64,000 bases of DNA from Cupriavidus laharis (GCF_914271435.1 NZ_CAJZAI010000006.1:1-64000), one strand, 5' to 3'. Shown: positions 50,929-60,290, counted from the stretch's first letter. Made by a program: numbers and translations. Notes: generated from the sequence alone by a model not told the origin.

Positions 50929-53516
50929 GGCCGCCCCTCGTTTGGCTTGTCCGGTGCCGCTGCGGCTTGCGCTTCGGCACCCTGCCCTTCGCCGCCGAGC
51001 AGCTCCAGCTTTGCCTTGAGCACGGCCGGATCGAGCACCATGCGCAGTTCCTGCAAGGCGCGGCGCTGCTGATCGACTTCCGCGCGGATCTCCTCCTCCG
51101 CCTTGTTCCATTGCGCAAGATCCGCACTCTCGCCCGCCTTGAGCTGGCTGACGATGCGGATCCCCTGCCGCGCGTCTTCCTGCGCCTGCGCCAGCCGCCG
51201 CGCCTGGTCACGGAACTTCGGCGAAATGCCGGGTTCCAGCCGTTGGTCGCCGCCGATCTGTCCGTTGGCGCGGTATTGTTTCCACCCGGCGATGGCCCGG
51301 CTCACCAGCTCACGCGCGCGCCGCAGGGCACTGTCGCGGATGGCCGTGACATCGGCCTCCACGGCCCTGGCGTAGTACTTGTCCTCGTCGGGATCGAGCA
51401 TGGCATAGAAGCCGAGCAGCTTGTCCTCGTAGCCGCCGGCGCCGCGCGCGCCCTGCAGCGCCGCGTACTGTGCGGCGACCTGCTGCTTGTGCGCGGCATC
51501 CTTCGCCACGTCGTCGCCCCAGGGCCCGGCGCTGATGCGGCGCAGGCCCGCGATGGCCGTGGCGCTGTCGCCGCGCTGCCAGGCCTGCGCGGCCACCGCG
51601 TACTGGCGCGCCACGTCCGTACCGGGCAGGCGCTGCGCGAGCCGCGCGTACTGGGCCTGGAACGGCGGCGTGACGAACTTCGCCTCGGCCATGCGCGCCA
51701 CCAACGGCCCCGGGTTGCGTGCCCGCAGCGGCTGCATCAGCGCGGTGTAGCGGCGCAGATCGTCCTGGAGCTTGTCCATCCCGGACAGCCGCGGGTACTT
51801 CTCCCTGTAGTCGGCCAGCACCGGTTGCAGGGCCTCGGGCTGGTCGCGCGCGAGCTCGGTCGCGATCGTCGCATTGAGCCGCTCGATAGCGGCCAGGTAG
51901 ACCGACTCGTCCGTCTGCAGCTTGCGCACATCGCTCAGCGCACTCGCATAGACGTCGCGGAATGCCGGCTCATAGCCGGCGATGCGTCCCAGCGCGCGCT
52001 GGTGCGCGGCGGTGTCCTGGTTCCAGTACGTCAGCAGGCCGCGAATCACTGCCTCGTCGGTGTAGAGGTGGATCGGCGCATCGGCACCGCCGCGCTGCGC
52101 GAAGTAACGCTCCAGGTTGCCGATCCACTCGAGCTCGCGCACCAGGGGGCGAGCGTCCGCGTTGTGCTGGCTGCCCGCGACCATGTCCGCAAGTACCGCG
52201 GCGGCGCCGTTGAAATCCTGCGCCTTGAGCTTGCCTGCCCATTGCGGCACGTAGGCGCGCAGCAGCGCTTCCGTCCCCATGGCCTGGAACGGCGCATCAT
52301 CGGGATGCCTGGCGAGATAGGCATCCGCAGCCTTCGCCGCTTGCGCGTACTGGCCGTCGGCAAGCAGCGACTTCACGTCGCGCTCGGGCATGCCGCGCAG
52401 GTAGAGTACGCCCAGACCCACCGCGACCAGCGCCACCAGCGCCACGCCCCAACGCCCGGCTCGCCGCAAGCGCGCCGGGTCGTTCAGGCCGAAGCGCCCG
52501 GCGATCTCTGCCGCCAGCAGCGCCATGCGGCTGCGCGGGCGGTTCCCCTTGCGCGCCGACGCGTCGGTAGCCGCGGCGGCTTGCGCCTCGGCATCGGCGT
52601 TGACCTCATCTTCCTGCCGAGCCGCGTAGTCGACGCAGAAGATGTCGAGGAACGAGTCGGCCGCGCCGACAAAGGTGGTCTTGTCCCCGCCCTCGTCTGC
52701 CACGTCCGGAACCGGCGCCACGGCATGCTCGGCCACCGGCTCGACGTCGGAGGCAATCTCCGGCCCGGCCAGCACGGTGCGCGTGGCGGTTGCGTCGGCA
52801 TCGCCTTCGCGCTGCACTTCCACCTTGTAGACGAAGTGGCTGCCGCCGAACGCGATCAGGTCGCCATCGTTGAGCGGCAGGCCGTGGTCGGCGAGCCGAT
52901 GGCCGTTGACGAAGGTGCCGTTGGTGCTGCCCAGGTCCTCCAGGAACGGGATGCCGCACTTCAGGTAGATATGCGCGTGGCGCCGCGACAGGTAATTGAC
53001 CTGCTGCGGATGGCTGTCGCGGTAGCGCGCAAACGCGTTGTCAGCCTTGCTGATCAGGTATGGAAAGCCGTTCAGCTCGATCGGCTGCAGGCCAAGGTCG
53101 TTGCGCTCGGGCTGCAGCGTGACCGCCACGCGCGGCGGTTCCGGCGCGGGCACGCGCGGCGAAAGCCGTACACGGAACGACAGCGCCGTGCCGAAGGAAA
53201 GCTCGTCGCCATCGCTCAGCCGCAGCGGGTGCCCGGCGACGTCGGCGCCATTGATGCGCGTGCCGTTCTTGCTGCCCAGGTCGGCCACGTAGACCGCGCC
53301 GTGCTCGGCGAAGATGCGCGCATGCCGGCGCGACAGCGCCGCGGTCAGCTCTTCGGGGTAGGAAACGAACGGTGCTTCAGTCCGGCCGACGGCGAACAAG
53401 TCCTCGCCGATGCGGATCTCGCCCAGCTCCGGACGGGAGACGGGCGTCAGCAGAATATCGAACTCCTGACCCATCCTCACCGGCATTTCCATGATCAGTG
53501 CATCGTCAGGAGCCAT
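50925..53516 (-). CDS. Twin-FHA-domain membrane protein of the export cluster
   Basis: This 863-residue protein has two forkhead-associated domains (about 35-110 with SRRHARIF and DLGSKNGTRING; about 140-230 with SRRHAHIY and DLGSTNGTFVNG), an acidic linker, one membrane helix (about 355-375) and a periplasmic Ala-rich helical half with long alpha-helical repeats. FHA domains read phosphothreonine, so it is the probable sensor of the kinase/phosphatase pair and a scaffold at the exporter. The ATG at 53516 (MAPDDALIME) is preferred to a GTG at 53558 by its weak GGAAA site. It heads the exporter operon. Confidence 0.88.
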   Translation of the reverse strand: MAPDDALIMEMPVRMGQEFDILLTPVSRPELGEIRIGEDLFAVGRTEAPFVSYPEELTAALSRRHARIFAEHGAVYVADLGSKNGTRINGADVAGHPLRLSDGDELSFGTALSFRVRLSPRVPAPEPPRVAVTLQPERNDLGLQPIELNGFPYLISKADNAFARYRDSHPQQVNYLSRRHAHIYLKCGIPFLEDLGSTNGTFVNGHRLADHGLPLNDGDLIAFGGSHFVYKVEVQREGDADATATRTVLAGPEIASDVEPVAEHAVAPVPDVADEGGDKTTFVGAADSFLDIFCVDYAARQEDEVNADAEAQAAAATDASARKGNRPRSRMALLAAEIAGRFGLNDPARLRRAGRWGVALVALVAVGLGVLYLRGMPERDVKSLLADGQYAQAAKAADAYLARHPDDAPFQAMGTEALLRAYVPQWAGKLKAQDFNGAAAVLADMVAGSQHNADARPLVRELEWIGNLERYFAQRGGADAPIHLYTDEAVIRGLLTYWNQDTAAHQRALGRIAGYEPAFRDVYASALSDVRKLQTDESVYLAAIERLNATIATELARDQPEALQPVLADYREKYPRLSGMDKLQDDLRRYTALMQPLRARNPGPLVARMAEAKFVTPPFQAQYARLAQRLPGTDVARQYAVAAQAWQRGDSATAIAGLRRISAGPWGDDVAKDAAHKQQVAAQYAALQGARGAGGYEDKLLGFYAMLDPDEDKYYARAVEADVTAIRDSALRRARELVSRAIAGWKQYRANGQIGGDQRLEPGISPKFRDQARRLAQAQEDARQGIRIVSQLKAGESADLAQWNKAEEEIRAEVDQQRRALQELRMVLDPAVLKAKLELLGGEGQGAEAQAAAAPDKPNEGRP

Positions 53517-53582
53517 GTTTCCAAGAAACCAACAGCGCAGCCTTGACCGCTGCCGCACCGGGGGGATGAATCGTCAATCAAC

Positions 53583-53610
53583 ATAGTAGGCGACGCCTCT
53601 CGCTAGTCAA
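53583..53610 (-). promoter_or_regulatory. Sigma-70-type promoter of the FHA-HlyD-parvulin-ABC-activator operon
   Basis: On the minus strand TTGACT (53605-53610) and TACTAT (53583-53588) are 16 bases apart, a good housekeeping promoter 60 bases ahead of the FHA start. Confidence 0.5.
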
Positions 53611-53734
53611 TTGGCTGAGTGCCGGCCGTTGTGCGCAGGGTGTCGCCCATGCGGCGCAAACCGCGGGCGTGCCCTGCACTCTCCGGAACCGATGTATCGT
53701 GAACGCTGCCTGGCGCGCCGGCGCCGTGCGGCCG

Positions 53735-55192
53735 TCAGGGCGCGCTGTTCGACGCGGCGTTGCGCACTTGCACGTCGGACCAGCCGCCGCCGAGCGCCTT
53801 GTAGAGCGTGACAGTATCGGCAAGGATCTGTTGGTGGACAGCCAACAAGGACAGTTGCGCGGTCAGCAGCGAGCGCTCGGTCTCGAAGACTTCGAGCTGC
53901 GACACCACGCCCTCCTTGAGCTGCGCCTCGATCTGTGCCGACACCACGCGCAGCTGGTCAACCTGTTGCTGCAACTCGATGCGCTGCTTCTTGTGCGCGT
54001 CGACATTGACCAACGCGGATTCCACCTCCTCGAACGCGTTCATCACGGTGCGGCCGTAGTCGCTTTCCACGACCTTGACCTGCGCCTCGGTGGTCTTGAT
54101 GCGGGCGCGAACGTTCGGGTCCAGCATCGGCAGGCTGATGCTCGGCGCGAGGCCGAATGTGAAAGTTTTCAGCAGGCTACTCAGCGCGAAGCTGGCCGCA
54201 CCGCCGTTCGCGGTCAGGCTGATGCTCGGCAGCTGCGCGAGCCGGGCCTGGCCAACAATGTTGTACGCCGCCAGCACGCGATATTCCGCGGCCACGATGT
54301 CGGGCCGGCGCGCCAGCAGCTGCGACGGCAGGCCCGCCGGCACCGGCGGCGGCTGCACGCGGTCCTGCAGCTTGCCGGGCGGCACCTTGAGATTGCCCGC
54401 CGGCACGCCAACCAGCGTGGCCAGCGCGTTCTCCGTCACGTCGCGCGAGCGGCGCAGTTCGATCAGGTCCTTGGTGAGCCGGTTGATTTCCGCCTGCTGC
54501 TGCATGACGCGGATCTTCGGCACCAGGCCGTTCTGGAACATGGCCTGGTACGTGCCGAGGATCTGGCCATTCTTCTGCACAGTGCGCGTCTGCTGATCGA
54601 TCTGTTCGTCGAACTGCAGGATCTGGAAGTAAGTCGTCGATACATTGGCGGCGAGCGTCAGGTAGCCGGCGCGCCAGTCCGCCTCGGTGGCATGGAACTC
54701 GGCGGTCTGCGCCTGCACGCCCTTCTCGACCTTGCCCCAGATATCGATGTCCCAGCTCAACTGGGCGCCCGCGTTGAAGCTGCGCAAGGTCGGCTGGCTG
54801 GTTGTCTTCGTGATGCTTGCGCCCGCGTTGAGATCGACCACGGGCAGCGCGCCGGCCTTGGCTTCGCCGATCTGTGCCTGCGCCACGCGGATGCGCGCGG
54901 CGAGCACCTTGATGTCGTAGTTGCCGGACAGTGCCTGTGTGATCAGCTTGTCGAGATACGGATCCCGGAAGCCCTGCCACCAGTTCGGCTGCACGGTCTC
55001 GGATGGCGATACGGTGATCGACTCCTGTCGCGTCCATTCTGCCTTGGCAGGCGTTTCGGGACGTTCGTACACCGGCGGCCGGAAGTCCGCACAGCCGGCC
55101 AGCCAACCCGCGCAGGCAGCGGCGGCAACCCATGCAGCAGCCCGGCGCGGCCGCGAAACAGTCAGTGGCGATTCGGTAGAGGCGTTGGTCAC
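53735..55192 (-). CDS. NodT/OprM-type outer-membrane efflux lipoprotein (TolC family)
   Basis: This 485-residue channel starts with GTG behind AGGAAGA. It is a lipoprotein: the lipobox is LAGC with lipidated C34. Two outer-membrane efflux repeats follow with the RND-factor features NWWQGFRDPYLDKLI, QLSWDIDIWGKV and LARRPDIVAAEYRVLAAYN. It is transcribed separately from the HlyD/ABC operon, behind its own sigma-54-type promoter. It would complete the type I export channel. Confidence 0.9.
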   Translation of the reverse strand: MTNASTESPLTVSRPRRAAAWVAAAACAGWLAGCADFRPPVYERPETPAKAEWTRQESITVSPSETVQPNWWQGFRDPYLDKLITQALSGNYDIKVLAARIRVAQAQIGEAKAGALPVVDLNAGASITKTTSQPTLRSFNAGAQLSWDIDIWGKVEKGVQAQTAEFHATEADWRAGYLTLAANVSTTYFQILQFDEQIDQQTRTVQKNGQILGTYQAMFQNGLVPKIRVMQQQAEINRLTKDLIELRRSRDVTENALATLVGVPAGNLKVPPGKLQDRVQPPPVPAGLPSQLLARRPDIVAAEYRVLAAYNIVGQARLAQLPSISLTANGGAASFALSSLLKTFTFGLAPSISLPMLDPNVRARIKTTEAQVKVVESDYGRTVMNAFEEVESALVNVDAHKKQRIELQQQVDQLRVVSAQIEAQLKEGVVSQLEVFETERSLLTAQLSLLAVHQQILADTVTLYKALGGGWSDVQVRNAASNSAP

Positions 55193-55221
55193 GATGTCTT
55201 CCTGCAACCACGCGCGGGACC

Positions 55222-55241
55222 CCGGCCACCGTGGTGGCCGG
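55222..55241 (-). other. Hairpin in the nodT leader
   Basis: CCGGCCACC (55222-55230) and GGTGGCCGG (55233-55241) form a perfect stem between the 10-codon gene and the nodT ribosome site. There is no T-run. It may set the expression ratio between the two genes. Confidence 0.45.
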
Positions 55242-55329
55242 ACCTGCATTGCGTGTCTGTATTGTGGTTCGCGCCGGCGCACGCTCCAACCCCGAAATGG
55301 GGGCGGCGGCAACGGCGTGGATATCGGCA

Positions 55330-55350
55330 GCGGCGGCGGCGGCGGCGGCC
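55330..55350. repeat. CGG trinucleotide tract
   Basis: About six uninterrupted CGG units (GCC on the minus strand) directly follow the stop codon of the 10-codon gene. Confidence 0.8.
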
Positions 55351-55382
55351 TAGCTGAAGATATTGTTCTGCAGCGTGGTCAT
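55350..55382 (-). CDS. Ten-codon open frame ahead of nodT
   Basis: ATG, behind GGAG with 6-base spacing, encodes MTTLQNNIFS and a TAG stop. The sigma-54-type promoter at 55433-55448 would start transcription about 40 bases upstream. It may be a leader peptide, a minimal exported peptide or the truncated remnant of a longer cargo gene. Short length keeps confidence low. Confidence 0.35.
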   Translation of the reverse strand: MTTLQNNIFS

Positions 55383-55432
55383 GTCGGGCTCCGGTAGGAT
55401 GGTATTGCTGGTGTCGCTTTCCGGAGCACTGA

Positions 55433-55448
55433 CGCATAGGTTGTGCCA
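55433..55448 (-). promoter_or_regulatory. Sigma-54-type promoter of the nodT transcript
   Basis: Minus-strand TGGCACAACCTATGCG has TGGCAC at -24 and ATGC at -12 with exact GG-N10-GC spacing. Confidence 0.65.
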
Positions 55449-55658
55449 GCCTCGCAATGCGCGCGCTGTCCTGGCTGCAAATGCCTGAAAACAAGCGGAT
55501 TTCAGCGGCATCGCGAATGGTCGCCTGCGAGATGGAGCAGTGGCCACGCCCATATGGATGACGGGCTATGACCAACAGTTGCGCGATATCTGTCGGCTGT
55601 CAGGCAACAGCGCGGGCATGATGTGCGCGGCGGCATGCGCGCCGCCGCGCGGATGCGA

Positions 55659-56087
55659 TCACTTCACGTAGATGGTGATCTTCTTGGAGTAGACCGGGGG
55701 ATTGGTCGGGATGTGCTTGTCGTCGCCCATCAGCAGCTGCAGGGTATGCTTGCCGGGCGGCAGTTCGACCATGGTCTCGGTCTCGCCGGCACCGAAATGC
55801 AGGTGGTTGCGATCGTTCGGAATTTCCTTGTCCATGGGCGGCAGGTCCACGTCGATCAGCAAGTGGTGGTGGCCGGTCTTCGGATACTTGACGTCCTTCG
55901 GCGCCACGCCCATGTTGCGCAGGCCAAACCATACGCGGAACGGTTTGCCTGCCGGGAGCACCTGACCGTTGTTCGGATAGCCGATGTACAGGTAGGCGTT
56001 GGGCGGAGCCGGCGTTTCCCCAGCCATGGCCGCGGCCGGCAGCAGGAGACTCGCGCCGAGCAAGGTGGCGGCTAGCAGCTTGAACAT
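55659..56087 (-). CDS. DUF4399 secreted protein, second copy
   Basis: This 142-residue protein has a signal peptide ending at AMAG and a beta-sandwich DUF4399 domain with the signature GLRNMGVAPKDV...[13 protein letters not shown] and [10 protein letters not shown]...[14 protein letters not shown]. The His cluster (HHH) suggests metal binding. A GGGGGG ribosome site precedes it. It lies 18 bases after a paralogue, to which it is clearly related over its whole length. Function of the family is unknown. Confidence 0.85.
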   Translation of the reverse strand: MFKLLAATLLGASLLLPAAAMAGETPAPPNAYLYIGYPNNGQVLPAGKPFRVWFGLRNMGVAPKDVKYPKTGHHHLLIDVDLPPMDKEIPNDRNHLHFGAGETETMVELPPGKHTLQLLMGDDKHIPTNPPVYSKKITIYVK

Positions 56088-56105
56088 GGTGGATCCCCCC
56101 TCGCG

Positions 56106-56531
56106 CTATTTCACCGTGATGGTGATCTTCTTGGAGTAGAGCGGCGGGTCGAACGGCACGTGCTTGGCATCGCCCAGCAGGAGCTGCAGCGTGTGCTTGC
56201 CCGGCGGCAGTTCGATGCGCGCGTCCGTTTCCCCCGCGCCGAAGTGCAGGTGGTTCTTGTCGGAAGGGATTTCCTTGTCCAGCGGCGGCAGGTCCACATC
56301 GATCAGCAGATGATGATGGCCGCACTTGCTCGACTCGATGCCCTTGGGACAGACGCCCATGTTGCGCAGCCCCATGCGGATCCAGAACTTGCCGCCCGTG
56401 ATGACCGCGCCGTCAGGGGGCCAGATGATGTAGACCTCCGCATTCGGCGGCGCCGAAGTCGGCATCGAGACAGACGGCACAACGGCAACGGCCATGGCCG
56501 CCAGCAGGCGGAGCAGGAATCGTCTGGACAT
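56106..56531 (-). CDS. DUF4399 secreted protein, first copy
   Basis: This 141-residue paralogue of the next gene has a signal peptide ([20 protein letters not shown]) and the same DUF4399 core with [27 protein letters not shown] and [10 protein letters not shown]. It has two cysteines (in GVCPKG and SKCGHHH) that the second copy lacks, a possible disulfide. GGGAGG lies 9 bases before the ATG. The pair forms a two-gene unit inside the export cluster. Confidence 0.85.
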   Translation of the reverse strand: MSRRFLLRLLAAMAVAVVPSVSMPTSAPPNAEVYIIWPPDGAVITGGKFWIRMGLRNMGVCPKGIESSKCGHHHLLIDVDLPPLDKEIPSDKNHLHFGAGETDARIELPPGKHTLQLLLGDAKHVPFDPPLYSKKITITVK

Positions 56532-56857
56532 ACGCGGCGCCTCCCGGAGAGTGTCCGAAACCCGATCACGTTGTCCCGCAAGCCCGTGGTTCTTCTGGTT
56601 GCTATTGGCCAGCGCTCGGCGATTCGGTATTCAGGTTAGAACGGAACCCGGCAAAAAGCGAACTCGCCATGACATCGCCGCCCCGCTTTTCCGCGGCGCG
56701 GATGGGCAGCGCGCCACGGCGCCTCATGCAAGCACCTCCGGATTCACAATCGCTGTGCTATCTTGAAGCAAGCCAACGTCACGGCAACACCACAATGCGC
56801 CGAGGCGCCGCCCAAGCGCGCGCATCGGGCTGGCCGCAGTTCCAACAGGGTCCGAAT
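56532..56857. other. Divergent gap between DUF4399 pair and FGE-like gene
   Basis: This 326-base gap should contain promoters both ways. I found GG-N10-GC spacings but no convincing -24 box, and no other gene. Part of it can be read in frame with the FGE-like gene. Confidence 0.4.
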
Positions 56858-58078
56858 ATGTGGCGCAAACCTCCTGTCGTTCTGCTTGCATCCGTGCTGG
56901 GCACCAGCGCGCTCCTCGGTGGCATGGCCGGCCCGGCAACCGCCGGCGAAATGTCCGCCGCACCGGATGCGGCACCTATGCTGCTGGCCGGCATCCTGCC
57001 CAAGAACAGCGATGAGCAGTACGAGCTGACGTTCTGGGAATCGATCAAGAACAGCAACTACGCCGGCGACTACGAGGCCTACCTCAAGCAGTATCCGAAC
57101 GGCCGCTTCGCGGCGCTTGCCAGGGCGCGCATCGAGCGCCTGAGCGCGGCCAGCGCGCCGGCCGCCAAGAGCCCGCCGCCGGAGCGCGCCAAGCCGGCCC
57201 AGCCACCCGCCGCCGCGACACCGCCAGCAAAACCCGCACCTGCGCCGCCGGCACAGCAGCGGTCCGCACCACCGGCCACCGCGGCAGCACCATCCTCGCG
57301 CCCGGGCACCACGGTCTCCGGCCCGGTCAGCGTTGGCGGCGAGCGCAAGCCGGTCGAAGTCAAGGGCGAGATCCACGACTGCCCGGCCTGCCCCGTGCTC
57401 GTCAGTCTGCCTGCCGGCAGCTTCACAATGGGCAGCAATGCCAGCGACCCGGCGGAAAAGCCGCCGCACCATGTCACGATCAGCCAGCCGTTCGCGATCG
57501 GGCGTTACGAGGTGACCGTCGAGCAATGGAACGCCTGCGTGGATACGGGCGGATGCGACCGCATCGCCACCGTGGCGAACAGCGCCAAGACCGCGCCAAT
57601 ACGCGATGTCAGCTGGGACGATGCGCAGCAGTACGTCGGCTGGCTGAGCAAGACCACCGGCAAGACCTACCGCCTGCCCACTGAAGCGGAATGGGAATAC
57701 GCGGCGCGTGGCGGCACGGCCTCGGCATTCTGGTGGGGCGACCAGATGCGCAAGGGCACGGCCAACTGCAAGGACTGCGGCGACCCGTGGAGCCAGGATG
57801 CGCCGGCCAACGTGGGATCGTTCGCGGCCAACCCCTTCGGCCTCTACGACGTCAACGGCAGCGTGTGGGAATGGGTCAGCGACTGCTGGCACAGCAGCTA
57901 CAAGAATGCGCCAACCGATGGCCGGAGCTGGGACGAAGCGAGTTGCGGCGCGCGCGTGATCCGCGGCGGTTCATGGCGCGAGGGCACCAGCTACATGGTG
58001 TCTTCCACGCGATTCAAGTACAGCGCAAGCGTGCGGCAGTCCCAGAACGGCTTCCGCGTCGCGCGCGACATCAAGTAG
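56858..58078 (+). CDS. Periplasmic formylglycine-generating-enzyme-like (SUMF1/TagR-like) protein
   Basis: This 406-residue protein has a signal peptide ([15 protein letters not shown]..., cleaved near ATAG), a short helical repeat ([27 protein letters not shown]), a Pro/Ala-rich linker and a C-terminal FGE domain (about 170-406: [61 protein letters not shown]). The cysteine pair that FGE uses to oxidise sulfatase cysteines is absent at [10 protein letters not shown], so it is probably non-enzymatic, as is TagR, the periplasmic partner of the type VI kinase PpkA. It is convergent with the kinase gene. The start at 56858 has CAGGG upstream; 56795 is an alternative. Confidence 0.87.
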   Translation: MWRKPPVVLLASVLGTSALLGGMAGPATAGEMSAAPDAAPMLLAGILPKNSDEQYELTFWESIKNSNYAGDYEAYLKQYPNGRFAALARARIERLSAASAPAAKSPPPERAKPAQPPAAATPPAKPAPAPPAQQRSAPPATAAAPSSRPGTTVSGPVSVGGERKPVEVKGEIHDCPACPVLVSLPAGSFTMGSNASDPAEKPPHHVTISQPFAIGRYEVTVEQWNACVDTGGCDRIATVANSAKTAPIRDVSWDDAQQYVGWLSKTTGKTYRLPTEAEWEYAARGGTASAFWWGDQMRKGTANCKDCGDPWSQDAPANVGSFAANPFGLYDVNGSVWEWVSDCWHSSYKNAPTDGRSWDEASCGARVIRGGSWREGTSYMVSSTRFKYSASVRQSQNGFRVARDIK

Positions 58079-58114
58079 CCACCCGACCCATCGACGCTCA
58101 TGGCACCATGACGC

Positions 58115-60166
58115 TCATTTCGCGCGCGTGGAGATCTCCACGAGGTCCGCGCTGATGCGGTCCTGCCCGTATTTGTGGGCCATCTGCCCGAGCGGCTTTT
58201 CCAGCGCCTTCAGGTAGTCCTGCCTCGACTCCACCTCGGTGCGCCGCCCGTCGAACAGCGGCGCCGGCGTCGTCAGCAACACCACCAGTTCCGTGCCGAA
58301 CGGCCGCGAGATCACCCAGTCGCCGCCGTCGCCGATGGTGGCGCTGTAGCTGGCCGGCGCCTGGTGGCCGGGCACGCGCGCGCTCGGCACCAGGTGGGCC
58401 ACATTGCCGTCGGCGGCGAAGTAGTCGACGTACACATACGAATCCTGCGCGGGCGTGCGCAGCTCCAGCACCAGCGGCGTGCCTTCGGTCAGTTGTGTAT
58501 GGTTGCCGCGCGTGCGCAGCGACGATGCGGCTGCGCCCTCGCGGCGACCGGACCAGTATGGCGCGATCATGCGTGCGATATCGCACTTGTCGGCGCTGAG
58601 CGGTTGCGTATCCACGTCCAGCGATTTCACGCCCGGCAGCGCGTTGAGCTGCTCGCGCAGGCGCGACACGCCCACGCTCTCGGCCAGGTAGCCACGCACG
58701 TGGACCCTGCCGTTCTCCGGCGAGGTCGCCGCCAGCAGCGAGCATGGCACTGCGGCCGTCACACGCAACACCGCTGGCATGGAGAACGCCTCGGCCGGCG
58801 GGCGCGCGGCAGGAGCAGGCGGTGTTGTCGACGTGGATGGCGCAGGGGGCGTCGTGGACGGTGCGGTCGGCGAACTGCCGGCCTGCGCCACCACCGGCGG
58901 CGTCTGTGCCGGCCGGCTGGTACGCCATGCGAAGTAGCCGACCGCCGACACGCCCACCACAGCGGCCACGGCAACGCCCGCCAGCAACGCCGGCCGCTGC
59001 GGCACCGCCGACGCCGCGCTCATGCCCGCCAGGAAGCGTTCGACCGTAGGCGTGCGGGTCTCGCGGTCCAGCGACAGTGCCTCTCGCAGCGTCTTCCACT
59101 GTGTGCGCGACAGCTCGCGCGGCTGCGCCGGCTTGAGCCCCGCCGCACGCGCCTGGTTCGCCGACATGCGTTCATAGGGGTGCCGGCCGGTCAGCAGCTC
59201 GTAGGTGACGCAGGCCAGCGCATAGATGTCGTCGCGCGGATCGGGCTCGCGGTGCTCGAACATCTCCGGACTCGCGTACGCCGGTGTCATGCCGCCGAGC
59301 GAGCCGGGATCGAATACGGTCTTGTCGGATTCGTCCGCAGGCGGCAGGAAACCGCGCGCGATGCCGAAATCGATCACCTTCACTTCGCTGCTGTCGGTGA
59401 GGAAGACGTTGGCGGGCTTGAAGTCGCAATGCACGAAGCCGCGCTCATGCGCATAGGCCAGCGCATGGCCCATGCCGGCGATGATGGGCATGGCCTTGGC
59501 CATAGGCATGCCGGTGAAGCCGGGCGCCTTGAGAATCTGGCTGAGCGGCTTGCCCGACAGGTATTCCATGGTGAGGAAGACCACCGGGCCATCGCGGTCG
59601 AAATCGTAGACGGTGACGATATTCCGGTGCGCCAGCGTCTGCGCCTTGCGCGCTTCGCGCTGCAGGGCAATCAGCGACTTGGGGTGGCCGCTGAACTGCA
59701 GGTTGAGCACCTTGATCGCGATATACGGCTTGCGGTCGGAGGCCTCCAGCTTGCGCAGGTCCAGGGCCTTGTACACCGTCCCCATGCCGCCGACGCCAAG
59801 GCACTCTTCCAGCACGAAGCGCCCGTTCAGCGTATCGCCGACGCCCTTCGGCCGCGAGGCCGGCGGCACGGTGCCGACTGCCGGCGAGGTGGCATAGAGC
59901 GAGCCGGTCACAGGCCCGGTTTCCATGTGGGTCGACTCGCCCGCCGGATCGTACTGCGTCGTGCCGCGCCGCTCGATGCGGCGCATGACCTCGGCGTACA
60001 CCGCGGGGGGGAACGGGAAACGGGTGTTCTCTTCGACGATCACCCGTGCCAGCTGGCTCGGCGTGGTGTGCTCCTGCGCCAGCGCCATGTCGAATGACGC
60101 GACGAACTCGTCGTCGGACAGCCCACCGTTCTGGAACTTCCGAATCAGGTCTTTGACACTGGCCAC
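58115..60166 (-). CDS. Transmembrane Ser/Thr protein kinase (PpkA-like) with DUF4384-type C-terminus
   Basis: This protein of about 683 residues has a cytoplasmic kinase domain (about 120-385: LGVGGMGTVYKA, AIKVLN, HCDFKPANVF with the catalytic Asp near 248, IDFGIARG, YASPEMF), one membrane helix (about 405-427), a Pro/Thr linker and a periplasmic C-terminal domain resembling DUF4384 (LVLELRTPAQDSYVYVDYFAADGNVAHLVPS). HCD replaces HRD, so it is a non-RD kinase. It would phosphorylate the FHA protein or exporter. Starts are GTG at 60166 or 60202; neither ribosome site is strong. Confidence 0.9.
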   Translation of the reverse strand: MASVKDLIRKFQNGGLSDDEFVASFDMALAQEHTTPSQLARVIVEENTRFPFPPAVYAEVMRRIERRGTTQYDPAGESTHMETGPVTGSLYATSPAVGTVPPASRPKGVGDTLNGRFVLEECLGVGGMGTVYKALDLRKLEASDRKPYIAIKVLNLQFSGHPKSLIALQREARKAQTLAHRNIVTVYDFDRDGPVVFLTMEYLSGKPLSQILKAPGFTGMPMAKAMPIIAGMGHALAYAHERGFVHCDFKPANVFLTDSSEVKVIDFGIARGFLPPADESDKTVFDPGSLGGMTPAYASPEMFEHREPDPRDDIYALACVTYELLTGRHPYERMSANQARAAGLKPAQPRELSRTQWKTLREALSLDRETRTPTVERFLAGMSAASAVPQRPALLAGVAVAAVVGVSAVGYFAWRTSRPAQTPPVVAQAGSSPTAPSTTPPAPSTSTTPPAPAARPPAEAFSMPAVLRVTAAVPCSLLAATSPENGRVHVRGYLAESVGVSRLREQLNALPGVKSLDVDTQPLSADKCDIARMIAPYWSGRREGAAASSLRTRGNHTQLTEGTPLVLELRTPAQDSYVYVDYFAADGNVAHLVPSARVPGHQAPASYSATIGDGGDWVISRPFGTELVVLLTTPAPLFDGRRTEVESRQDYLKALEKPLGQMAHKYGQDRISADLVEISTRAK

Positions 60167-60274
60167 CGGCGTTGCCCCGAAGTCGATGCAAGCGGAACGC
60201 ACTCACGCAAACGCCCCGTCCACGATGGATACTAGTGCGCACTCTTGGCATCCGCAAACCGCGCGTGCGCGTGC

Positions 60275-60290
60275 CGCGGCGCGATTGCCA
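60275..60290 (-). promoter_or_regulatory. Weak sigma-54-type promoter candidate for the kinase
   Basis: Minus-strand TGGCAATCGCGCCGCG keeps the GG-N10-GC spacing and TGGCA but has a poor -12 box. Confidence 0.3.

Larger units (their letters stand above)
55193..55658. other. Gap between nodT and the DUF4399 pair
   Basis: Apart from the promoter, ten-codon frame, CGG tract and hairpin listed separately, this 466-base gap shows no further gene on either strand. Confidence 0.5.

Noticed and set aside
50967..53546. Open frame of 859 codons on the plus strand opposite the FHA gene
   Set aside because: Antisense shadow of the FHA gene with no motif and extreme Arg/Leu content.
58175..60097. Open frame of 640 codons on the plus strand opposite the kinase
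   Set aside because: Antisense shadow; the kinase motifs on the other strand are unambiguous.
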